DNA from: Coffea arabica
Lineage: Eukaryota; Streptophyta; Magnoliopsida; Gentianales; Rubiaceae
NCBI RefSeq assembly: GCF_036785885.1
Contig: NC_092326.1
Coordinates: 41,192,287-41,256,286, forward strand
Reading direction: 5' to 3'
Length of the DNA stretch: 64,000 bases
The notes below the pieces were generated by a model. That model saw only the letters and a list, made by a program, of their open reading frames with translations. It had not been told where the DNA came from and did no database searches. Shown here one piece after another: positions 11,663 to 22,783 of this stretch; positions within the stretch are counted from its first letter, which is position 1; every line of letters starts with the position of its first letter. The position numbers were made by a program, and so were the translations under genes.

Positions 11663-13675
11663 CTTTCTTCTGCATCAGCGTTGCTTTGAGCTCTTAATAT
11701 TTTATCTTTGAGGTATCTTGTTGACCAAATCCTTCGTTTGTTTATACAAGAGAGGTTTTTTCATATCACAAGGACAACAGGCGGCTCTGTTTTGGAATCT
11801 TCTGCACTTACTCATTAAACTACACTTACTGATTGATACTGTTAGTGGATTGAATAGGTATTCTTCATCGTAAGTTGTAACTCTCTAACAAATTCAGGTT
11901 CACAATGTTACAACAGTTTCGGCGCTGACCAATTGTTTACATCTTTCATGTTTCTGGTCTTGTCAATCTTTGGTTTGCCTAGATAGGCCAGTAGCAATTG
12001 CAGAGATGAAAGCTCTGTAGACGCTTGTCATATTTGTGGGTATAGGAATGATTCAACACAGATCACAGAACAACCTTTTATCTTTTTTGGAACTCTTGCC
12101 AAGAATGTAGTGCCATGATTGCTTATTTATATCTTAGTATCCCCAGTGATCTTGCTTAATAGTTCTTGTGGATATCAACCAGTGTATTCTGATCAAAAGT
12201 ACACCTTGTTTTCTAATTTTCCTTGTTAGACTCTCTCTCTCTCTCCCCTTTTTTGTTTCAAAGGCAAGTCGGTCACAAGAAGGGATTTAAAATCTCTCTC
12301 TAGGCTATACGTTGCGGGTTTAGACTTTGTATCCCTGCAATTAAGAGAGTTTAATGCACCCGTTTGGTTTAAATGGGCTTCTTCCTTTTTCTTAGAGTAG
12401 AATGGTACATGTGTTGTCGTTTCAAAAAAAAATAAAGTTTTTGGGGAGCTGATCTAATACTTCAACAATAATTGTATTGGTGATTGGAAGAGGAAAAGGG
12501 CTATGCCAAAATGTTTCTGTTCTTCGAGTAGCCGAATCTTACCCAGCAACAATGCTTATGATAGGGACGTGCTTGCTTGTATATCCTCGGTCGTTTGCTG
12601 TACAAATCCTTGCCTATGGAAGGTACTAAGAGTGTGTACGATATTACAGAAAGAGACGTGCTAAGGTAATTTGAAAATATAGATAAAAATCGACAAAAAT
12701 ATATAGACATGTCAGTGGATCGAGTCTTGTTTAGATTCAATCACCTAATATATTTAGGTAGGGTTTAGATTTAATTTCTCAAATCCATGCCCTACTCAAG
12801 CCAAACCATGTAAGAGAGTCATGGGTTTGGTTCTTTATAATTTATATTCAAACTCATATCTATATAAAAACCCTATCTAGACCCTTGTACATTAGTAAAT
12901 TTATAAAAAGAAAAAATCTATTATTCTATGATCATTAGATCAAATACGGTAAAGATTTCATGATTCTTTTCTTTTTCAAGCTAATCATAGTTGTCCTTGT
13001 AATCGGTACAAACTTTTTCAAAAAAAAAAAGAGAGAGTAAAAGTAAAGACAAAATAATAAAAGATTGGAGGTAGATACAATTGAAACTTTGAAAATAAAT
13101 AGAACTAATTGATAATAGTTCTTTTTTTTTGAGTTTATAATATTTCATTTAACTTTTTGAATAATAATTTTATTATTTGAAAATAAAATTGGATGATATT
13201 TATGTTATTTTTGAACTCTAAATATTTTTAATATATTTTTACTTTAGAATGTTTAGAAAAATATAACGGATACTCATTGAATATCCAGATCTACGAGGGT
13301 ATGGGTTTGGACATACTTTTCAGATTTAGACATATTTGAATTTGGGTGAAAGGGATCTAATACAAATTCTACCCATTGACATGCCTACACGTGGATATGT
13401 TTTTTCACTCATATCATCCAATGATTAGGGTTCAATGCAAAAACTCCTCATAAATTATTATACTAGTTGAATTGTACACTAAAGTATTTTAGATACTTTA
13501 TACCATTGGTACTCTCTCTCTCTCTCTCAATTTTTTTTTTAATTTTTACAACCTTGGTTAACTAAGAAGAATGATGAAAAATCAACTCCATCAAAGTAAT
13601 TGATGAAATAACTAATTTATCCTCTATTAAAACCTATACCAACAAAATACCTGTTTGGTGGAAAATACATATCAC
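11663..13675. other. Intergenic DNA downstream of the PGP synthase gene
   Basis: The first few hundred bases are the probable 3' UTR and terminator region. There are (CT)n tracts near 12231-12246 and 13509-13527. Between about 12706 and 13384 opposing CATGTCAGTGG / CATGTCAATGG sequences suggest a decayed inverted-repeat element, but no target duplication supports it. No other gene was seen. Confidence 0.4.
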
Positions 13676-13678
13676 TTA

Positions 13679-14481
13679 GGGTCTGTTTGGTTGGAAGTAA
13701 AATGTTTTCTTTGGGAAAATATTTTTCGTGGAAGTAAATTTTCATGAAAATCATTTCCCTTTCATCATTTTTAGGTGTTTTGTTAGCTTATTGAAAATAT
13801 TTTCTTACTTCATTTTTTTGGTGTTTGTTTAACTTTTGAAATATTTTCACTTTTATCTCTATCTTTACTTTCTACACATTATAACTACATATTTCTTCCC
13901 ATGCAAAATAATAAAATTTATCTCATTGTTTAACTTTAAAAAATCTTGGAGAAATGTATATATGAATAAAAAAATATCTCCTTAAGCAATAAACAAATTG
14001 CTGGCCATTTAGTGTCAAATATCAATCACATGCAATGCTTATTGTGACATATATCTTGCACTCTCACTGCTGAAAGTTTCTCTAGAAAAAAATGTCCCTA
14101 TTATACATAATTAATTACTAGCATAGGATGAGCAGGATGAGGTTTCTTTTTTATTTTGAATATACTAGGGGGAGGGTTGGGTTGAGTGGTACGGGGGAGG
14201 GAGTGTAAGGAAGAGGTCTTGGGTTCAAGTCCTCCTGTTTACACTAAAAAAAAAAAAGAACATACTACAAGATGTTTTCAGTAAGTTTGGAACATACTAC
14301 AAGCGGGATGCATGCATTTTGGAAAACAACTTCAGTAAGTTTGGAAGGGAAGTTGTTTTCCATAAGATGAGTGAAAATATTTTACATAGGAAAATGTTTT
14401 CAGTAACTTTTGTGCAACCAAACACGGGAAATTAGAAAAATATTTTCCTGGAAAACATTTTTACCCGAAACAAACGAACCC
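13679..14481. mobile_element. Harbinger/Tourist-like MITE, TSD TTA, with SINE inside
   Basis: Left end GGGTCTGTTTGGTTGG and right end the inverse of GGGTTCGTTTGTTTCG, flanked on both sides by TTA (13676-13678 and 14482-14484). The terminal similarity runs inward through the GAAAATATTTT blocks. No transposase frame is seen. The 803-bp length includes a later SINE insertion at 14167-14257, so the original element was about 700 bp. Confidence 0.75.
14167..14257 (+). mobile_element. Short tRNA-derived SINE with poly(A) tail
   Basis: Begins AGGGGGAGGG, contains an A-box-like GGTTGAGTGGTACG and a clear B-box GGTTCAAGTCC, and ends in a run of 12 A with a final G. The flanks GAATATACT (14158-14166) and GAACATACT (14258-14266) are a 9-bp target duplication with one mismatch. 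Pol III box spacing and the A tail identify a SINE. At about 90 bp it is short, perhaps just the tRNA-related head. It lies inside the MITE at 13679-14481 and is therefore younger. Confidence 0.7.
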
Positions 14482-14484
14482 TTA

Positions 14485-16419
14485 AATAGACTAACTTTCA
14501 CTTAGCAAAAATCTAATTAAAAACACATAAAAATAAAAAATATAGGGTCACTTTAATGGCAATTGTCAAAAGTAGGGCGAGGGGGGCAAAATATCAAAAA
14601 AATTGAGGGACTACTTTTTCTAAAATCTTATCATTTTTTTTCAACGCATCATAACACCATAGGTTCATATAGTAGGCAAAATTTCACTTGAAATCTTCAT
14701 AAGAATCAAGCAGAGTAGAACCCAAAAATTTTCATATGAATTTAGCACAATAATAGCAATAAACATTACCAAACCTAAATGAAAACCCAGATATTAGTAA
14801 ACAAAATATTGGCTTTAGAAATTTCAATAAAAACAGCTAAATTATTCACTTAGCTATATGCATATAGAAAGAAATCGAAATTGTAACTTGGAATTGGAGG
14901 AATAAATAGGGATTTCACAGTGTTTTTTCCTTTATAGCAATTTTTTCTTACCTACGTTGACTTGAAATATGTAGTGGAATGGGATTGTTGAGATTCTTGA
15001 AGTTGATTTACTCCTTTTCGTTTTTTTTTTAATTCTACATCTTTTTTTTTTTTAATTGTCATTCAAAGTGAACCCTAATTTTATTTTTATGTATTTTCAA
15101 TTAGATTTTTATTATGAAGTGAAAATTAGTCTATTTTATGCCACAATTTTTTTTCACCAAAAAGATAATTTTTGGAACTTAAGCTTTTAATGGAGAATAA
15201 ATTGGTCATTTCATCAATAACTTATAATAGAGTTGATTTTTCCGTCTTTTTTTAGTTGATCAAGGGTATAAATTGCCTATTACAATACTTTAGGGTGCGA
15301 AGTGTAATGGCTACAATAATTCGTGAGAGTTTTCTGCATTTAACCTTAATGATTATATGAAAAAACACACTTCCAATTCCAACGTGTCTAACTCGCATCA
15401 TTTAGTGCTTTTGTATGCTTAATTTGTACTTATATGGTAGGATAACTTTGAAGGTCAATTATACATTACAAAAGTGGCTACAGTTCATAGAACTAGCGAA
15501 TTGAAGGAATGACAAACGTGACACCACAGGTAAGACACCCCAGTCGGCCAAACAAATTGAGGTAAAAGGGTTGTTTAGCCTCGATTCTTGCTACTTGCCT
15601 GCTATGTCCTGCGATACTTGCTAAAATGGACGAACGGCCAATTTAGTACACACAAATAAGTAGCAAAATTTTGTTAGAATGCTTGATAGGTTTGCTTGTT
15701 TCATTCCTAGCCAGGTACCACATTACATGTGATTTCTCATCACCTTTTCTGAAGCAAATTTTGGAACTCGGATCATCAAGAATTTATAACCACACAAGCT
15801 TAAGAGAATGTAGTAAAGTGTATGTGCTTGATCCATCAGTTATGGCTGCTGCATCAAGAAGTAGGTGTAGATTTGAGGCCTATTGCAGCATCAATCAAGA
15901 CTCACGGGCGGGGCGGCCAGAATTGGAGCACAAAAGAATCACTAACAAAGAAAGGTGCATGAATACTGAATTATGGACATCCAATATTTTTCGTCCCATA
16001 ACAATGTAGTACATGGGGAGAGAGACAAAATTTTGACATTTAGTTTCAACTCCATGAACGAAGAAGAAATATGTATAACTTTTACCAAGAAAAAGAACAT
16101 AATACCAGATGAGGTGATCAGTTCAATAGCAAAATAGTGATCAGTTAATCTCCATATACCATTTCATTACCTCTGAAGGCAAACCATATCAACATTATGA
16201 ACCAGAACCTTCTGAGTTTCATATGCCAATCAGCAGAGCAAGTTTTCAGTGTTCTTTTCTCGTTGCATCTTCTTGGCATAATCATTAACCCCACTATTTA
16301 CGGTGAGATCCCCAAGGCCAAGTTATGCATATTTCTCATCTTTTCCTTTTACTTTTCTGGGTAACATAAACTTCTCCACCCAAACGGGACAATGTGCACC
16401 ATTTAAAAGCTCCTCTTCC
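14485..16419. other. Intergenic DNA, no gene seen
   Basis: AT-rich with poly(T) runs near 15020-15055. The last few hundred bases are probably the 3' UTR and downstream region of the minus-strand PP2C gene. The open frame at 15671-16009 has no recognisable domain or coding look. Confidence 0.4.
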
Positions 16420-19400
16420 TTAGGCATTAGCATCCTCAACAGAACCTCCACCTCCTCTCACTGAAACCACTGACTCCCTCAACGAACTGCGACTAATCAA
16501 AGGGAAATCCAGGTATACTACTATAACCGTGATGTCATCATGAAAATGTCTCCGGACCCCTCGATCAATTTTTTTCAGATCAGAATATCTCATTTCCCGT
16601 TTCTTTGCTGCCTCACAAAGTGCAGCTTTGATAAGTTTCCTAGCAATGCCCTGCATCAATACATGAATATTAGGTAGCTGAAATAACATCAGCAAATAAA
16701 AGACTAAACAGAATGATAGACAACACATTTACACCAGAGACAGAATGATGGCAAACACAATGAGGCCACCAGATTTCTTGAATCATGCAAACTTTAAAAT
16801 ATGCAAAAATGTTCCATGATGATAAAGCACATGATAATGGTGCTCAAAGAATGCTACACATGCCTCTGATAGCTACCAAAATTTCACCCCAAGTCTTTCG
16901 CGGCGAATGCAGATGTGCATTATAAAGCAAACAGGTACATTATGCCACCTTCTTTACTCAAAAATTTTTATATAGAATCTACAATGGGACAATTGGTAGA
17001 CATGACTAACTATGCATCAAGACAGATGACATAAGAAAGCATATGATTACATGTTGCCTTTTGACTCTTATGTCCATGCTCATGTGCATCTTTTTACCAA
17101 GCAACAATGTCAATGAAATGAACAAGCCCAAAAAGATGAACAAGAATCCTACATTGCGTGGGCAGGTGTTGACAATGTCAACTGCCTCCTGACTGCTCAG
17201 ATGCTCCCAAAGTCCATCTGAAGCAAATACAAGAAACTGATCTTCAGGGTAGAGTTTCTGCACAAATATTGATGGCTCAGCTTTAAGAATTGGTTTCTGG
17301 AAAGGTTCAGGCAACCTAAACTTTGGCAACAAAGGTTCTCTGTTGAACTCTGTTTTCTTCAAATAAGCATCACCAATTGATCTTGAAACCTGCAAATTAA
17401 TGAAACCATACACTGTCAACATTAATGAAATGCTACATTTCAAAATTTATTCAATAAAAAAGATTACATTGTAAACTTTGAACATATGATGCTCATGCAC
17501 ACAAATCAAAATCATTGTCTTAATGGTGCAAACCTGAAAGGTTAACCTTAAACGCTCCACTCCACTTCCAAATAGCTAGAGTTATCAATTCTTTGTCCCA
17601 CTAAAGAATCATAACATTTACTTGGGACAGTATGTTTACGGCATCGTCTCAACAAATGATGTTATCTCTAAGATCAACATAGCAAAGGTGCCCTCAGCTC
17701 AGGAAAGGCCCCGAATTTCAGCTCCATCATTTTCACTCAGGCATGCATAGTCCCATGTCCTCAAGCAATACAATCAACTTGCCCGTCAGCTTCATACTCA
17801 AATCCCAGAGACCAGGCCACCCTTCTTTCACATGGATGACATGATGCTTCAAGAACCTTTGCCCTAGATCTCACTCTTCATCAAGTATTTAACAGAGTCA
17901 AGGTTTTCTTTATTTTATTCAATTTTACCTATTCTTTTGAAGGGGAAATTGCTTAAGAACATAATTATTCAATTGGATAAATCCCCAACTTATTGACTAA
18001 GTTCAAACACAAGCAATAAAAGCCATCATTATTGACTAAGTTCAAACACAAGCAATAAAAGCCATCAGTTGTAACAATGACTGCTACTTTCTAATGATGA
18101 ATCTCGGACCACAAAAAGAAAAACTTTCTACTCCAAAGTTGTTGAGTACATGCAGATATGTACAAAATGGTAAACAAGAGTTAAAATTTCATTATATTTA
18201 TGCTTCAGCCAGAAAAGAAAGAAATGTGATTTTCTAGCCAGGCAGAAAAGGTAGAGGATAATAAATCATAAAAGATGTGCGAACTTGCATTACAAAAACA
18301 AAATACTTGTTAAAAAGTAACTGTCCACCATCAAAAAGAAGAGACACTAAAGAATGAGATAAGAGGAAATGGTTAAAATTAAAAGATGATTGTTCGTAAC
18401 AAATTATCCGAAGGTTCAACATACAATAAATAAATAAATAAATAAAATCTTCTATCAAACAAAAAGCATCTGAAGATTAACCAAATGCATGCATCAATAT
18501 TGACAGGAATTTATACTATAAGTTCAACTCTATGAAAAGGACCAAAAGGTAATCCTTAAGTACACTACAGAGTATAAAGCAAATAAATCACCTGAATAAG
18601 ACCCTTTACACGCCAAACCTTATGCCTTAGAACCACAATCTGTGGATCATCAGGATGTGAGGATTGCAACTCATCCCTAACAGATGGCAAACTTGCATTG
18701 TGCTCAGTTGATAACTGCACAGCTTTCACTTCTTTTGAGGATTTGTCCATTCTCCCTAAGACCACCCGAGAATCACCAGCATTTGCAATGTATAACACTC
18801 CACTACATATTATACCTACTAGGCAACACGATCCCACAGAAGCCATCTGTGGTCGAATTAGCCATTGTTTTTCCACCATAGAAAGAAACGCCTCTTCTGT
18901 TGCCAAATAAGCTTTACTTATAACATCAGCTGACATTCCTTGATTCTCTGAAGTATATTCTGCATCATGAATAGCTGTTAAGTGAGTGAAATATGCATTA
19001 GAAAGTAGAAAGGATCAAAACCAATGACTATACGGGAAAAGAACTGGGGAGAAGAGATGGACGAAAGATGTTACAAACAATAAATCACTGTTTACAACTT
19101 TTCTTGTCAAGTTTACATGGATTAATCTATGGAAAAGGAATAATTGTCTATAACATTACTTGAGAATGACTTGTAATTTAGAAACCTGATTCTCCAAGAT
19201 TAGTCTTGGACTTCAAGCTTAGAAGGTAAGAAAACTTCAGCAAGTCAAGTGGGCTACAAAATTATGCTACCTAGAATCCTATTCAGCACAGGGGCACTGG
19301 GAAGTTGTGCAACAACATATTCCCAACATGATCCAGAAAGGTAGCTTCAAATAGTATCTCAATATAGTTTACACTAGGGAAACAAAAAGATTCCCATATT

Positions 19401-20342
19401 CCCATAATTGCAAAGCTGATTCCAGATTTATAGGATCCACTATATCTCATAACCTATCAATTATTTTTCCCTTTCTGTGAATTTAATGGGCAATAATACA
19501 GATAAAGCATTGTTATCCCTTTCAACTTGCACAGAAAGACTATCATGAACACATTGTTTGTTGGAGAAAGGAATCAAATATCCCAATTTGGAGACGCACT
19601 GGACAAACTGCATATGCTCTCAATTATTGAAAGCAAGCAACTAAAATATCCACTCTTCCACTTGACCAGATTTTGACCTCAGATTTTTACTATTAAAAGA
19701 ATTATTTGCTATTCAATTCATGATAATTGCAGATAAAAACAATAATATGAATAACAAAGTAAAGTTTTAGCAGGCATTTGTCAACAAACACCTTAAACTC
19801 CACATGAAAACTCAGCAGCAGCAATAAGACGATAATTTTGACTGTAAAAGGTCCACCGTACACCCACATTTCCTTTGCTGGATAGTCTCATGGAAGCTAA
19901 TCAAAGCACCATAATAACACTAACACGTATGCAACTATATTTGTTTTGTGAAAGCAGAAATTACAGAAGGGACAAAATTATGTATAAAACAAGGGGTATA
20001 CGAAAACATACTTTTGATATTGTCAAAAAGATGATCACTTATGAACTGAGAAGCCTCAGGACCGGCATGGCCATCATAAATTCCAACAAAAGTTCCTTGA
20101 GGACCTGACTCCTCCAAGCTCAATGGCCCAGATTCAAGCTGGCTATAATCTTCCAGTACATTATTAGCTTGGATTATTGCCATTGAAAATTCCCCATGAA
20201 CATGCCGCCCTGAATCTTTATACCACCATAATCCGTCAACTCGACATCCCAAATCACCTCCTCTACCACTATTTTGACCTTCATTTTCAACAGAAGGTCT
20301 CCAACAAGGCGATACAATCCTTCTCAATGTAGTGGTCACCAT
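16420..20342 (-). CDS. Protein phosphatase 2C, clade D type
   Basis: A Mg/Mn-dependent Ser/Thr phosphatase. Plant clade-D PP2Cs include the auxin-antagonised, plasma-membrane H+-ATPase-dephosphorylating group. Four exons in transcript order, all GT-AG: 20342-20012, 18959-18592, 17389-17153 and 16650-16420. They encode 388 residues with consistent phases. The start [10 protein letters not shown] and the [12 protein letters not shown] segment are typical of this clade. PP2C motifs seen are YDGH (D90-H92), [11 protein letters not shown] in exon 2, [10 protein letters not shown] and [11 protein letters not shown] (D291, G292) in exon 3, and HDDITVIVV (D350, D351) in exon 4. The usual DGHGG reads DGHAG here (A93). 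No signal peptide is seen. The closest family members I recognise are Arabidopsis At3g12620-like proteins, but which orthologue it is cannot be settled without alignment. Confidence 0.93.
17990..18067. repeat. 39-bp tandem duplication in PP2C intron 2
   Basis: Two adjacent identical 39-bp units (17990-18028 and 18029-18067) beginning TTATTGACTAAGTTCAAACA. They lie in the intron between exons 2 and 3 and have no effect on coding. Confidence 0.85.
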
Positions 20343-21394
20343 CCCTTTACATATTATGCTTAAATAGTCAATCAGCCAAACGAACCAGCAATCAAAATCA
20401 AATACTTGTTATTCCAATAGCCTAACCCCAGTTTTTGTCCTATTCTATCCCGACTATTCAATCCCGTGTCCAAAGTTGCAAACTTTATACAAAATTCAAT
20501 GAATGCTGACACCATTAATCTGTACAATAACCAACAAAAGAAAAAGCCCATTAATCCTATATGCAAATACTCCACATTTAATATTGAAAATCAAGCAAAA
20601 AACATTAGACAAATTCCACATCTTAAGGAGAACTTATATGAAATAAAGGCTAAAACATGTATGAAAATCAAGCGGAAGTCCATGACATACCTTAATAATC
20701 AGACTTTATGGATTTTGATTTTGCAGGCAAATGACAATCCCATAATTTTCTAGCTTGAATACAACAAATTTAGGGGTAAAATTCAAGAAGAAAAGCAAAA
20801 AGAAAATTCTTCAAGACAGGTGAAAAGGGCAGGCGCAGATCAGAGAGAGAGAGAGAGACGGGGGAGAGAGGAGAGGCTGAGGGGGAAGTTGTTATTGTTT
20901 CCTTTGCTGTAAAGAAAGAATATGCTATATGTATGAAAAAATTATATACACACACTAAAAGTGAAACTAACTGAAAAGTGGGCTTTTCTTCTGCCCCATT
21001 CCAAGGAAGGGTTGGGTATGAGTTTTTGGTGGCTGATTTAAAAAATGTAAATTAATAAAATTTAGAGGAGATAAAAAAATATTACATTGGCCATCGGCGG
21101 GGTTTATGACTTTGACCGGAAACAAACCATGCATTTAGGCAACTTTTTCTCATCTCTCCTTAACCTTTTATTTTAGTTTATTGGTAAGAAAATGCATTTT
21201 ATTTTTCATTATTATGATTGAAGTATTCTCCGCGTATTTTCAATAGTTGTGTCACTTTACCTCTTTGTCAATAGGTCAAATTTTATTAGTGGGTTTACTA
21301 TGAAAATGGACACTTAAAAAATATGTTCAAAAGCTATTAAAAAACTAGGTACTGGATTGAATAAATGCGAATTTTATATTTCTTGCATTATCCA
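20343..21394. other. PP2C 5' flank and intergenic DNA
   Basis: On the minus strand this is the leader and promoter side of the PP2C gene. A CT-rich stretch in that orientation (plus-strand GAGAGAGA at about 20839-20875) looks like a plant 5' UTR or core-promoter pyrimidine tract. A TATATAAT-like sequence lies at about 20940-20950 on the minus strand. A 5' UTR intron is possible but not shown. Nothing else is recognised to 21394. Confidence 0.4.
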
Positions 21395-21412
21395 TAATGA
21401 TATGCAATAAAC

Positions 21413-21616
21413 ATTTTTTCTTCATCAAACGACAACAATCTACACCTACTCTTATACTATACTATGAAAACCAAACAGATGCAACTATATTCACTAATAG
21501 AAAGTGCCAGAAATTTCTAGAATTAGGAATGCAAGAGGCTTTGAACCCTCCACCTACACCCAATGAGGGACTTGGGTAACTTAAATTCCTCTTTGGTGGG
21601 CCATAGTCCAATGGTT
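21413..21616 (-). mobile_element. tRNA-derived SINE with perfect 18-bp TSD
   Basis: An exact 18-bp direct repeat TAATGATATGCAATAAAC flanks the element (21395-21412 and 21617-21634). Read on the minus strand the 204-bp insert starts AAACCATTGGACTATGGCCC (A-box-like). A B-box-like GGGTTCAAAGCCTC follows about 65 nt on, and it ends in an A-rich tail GATGAAGAAAAAAT. This is the layout of a complete Pol III-transcribed SINE mobilised by a LINE. Family not named. Confidence 0.8.
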
Positions 21617-21634
21617 TAATGATATGCAATAAAC

Positions 21635-22768
21635 GATGAGCAAGAATTTATGTGGTGTACATGTCTGGTCCGATAGTAATTTAGTCCAGAATTTGTATAG
21701 TGTATCTCTAGATCGATAATAGTTCAATGCCCATCGATTTTTCCTGATTCAGTCAGACTCTTCCTTAGATAAGTTAGCGTAGAAGTACTACTAGTATAAA
21801 AAGTGATGATTGACACCCAAAAAAAAAAAAAAACAATTGTGTAACATAAAATGAATCTATTTACCTTTCTTTTCATTTGTTTTTAATTTTTGACTCTACA
21901 CAAAATATATTGGACATCTGAAGCCTTGAGAAGTTGTTAGGATTGAATGCACTGCACTTATCTATATATTCTTTTGATATCACTAGGGACAATTAAAATG
22001 TAAAGAAAATTGGCAACAGTTTAGTGATATATATATATATAGCTTTCTCACACCTTCCCACACCCTTCCACCCCAATTGTCAGGCACATGATTCAAATCT
22101 AAATATGACAATGGAAAGAACTCTAGGAACCCTTTCTTAATTATTGAACCAACTTCTCCAGCGGTTTAGTGATAGGTTGCTTAATGCAAAAACCATCGTA
22201 CATGATTTGGAAAATGTGTACCAAAAAAAAATTTACGTAGGATTTTAGAAAAATAACATAGAAAACATTTATGCTAAGAGGCTTCTCTTGCTTTGTAGCT
22301 AGTAGATAATGCAAACATTAAATCATGGTAAAAAACGTCTATTCTTTGTTCTTCTTTTGAATAAATATATTTTGGACTGCTAAGATTTGTTTGACACTGT
22401 ACATTGTGACACAAACCACATAAAGAATTTAGAATTCAACACTGAAAAGGTGAACTAGAAACATGAATTTTTTGCATTCATGTCTCCGAATAATGAAAAC
22501 ATGAATCTGCAGGCCACATTACTTAACTAAGACTATTATTATACATCATCCTTGTGCTGAATGTATCCATAGTACATTTTTCTGTTTGGGGTTTAAAAAA
22601 AATACTAATTAGCAGCAGTTGAAAACCTGCGCAGGTAATAAACATAATAGAGAGGCCTACAGCCGCGTTAGAACTTAGATGGCGCGTTTAACATTGATTA
22701 AAATGGTTAAAGAAAAGCTTTTTTGTTCTTTAGCAATGTTCTGCTCTAAATTTAGATTTTGACGCTTT
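21635..22768. other. Intergenic DNA, no gene seen
   Basis: AT-rich, with a poly(A) run near 21819-21833 and an (AT)n tract near 22028-22042. No coding region or bounded element was identified. Confidence 0.4.
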
Positions 22769-22783
22769 AGTTTTCGCTTTCAC

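Noticed and set aside
12706..13384. Inverted-repeat element with CATGTCAGTGG ends
   Set aside because: End similarity is weak and no target duplication could be found.
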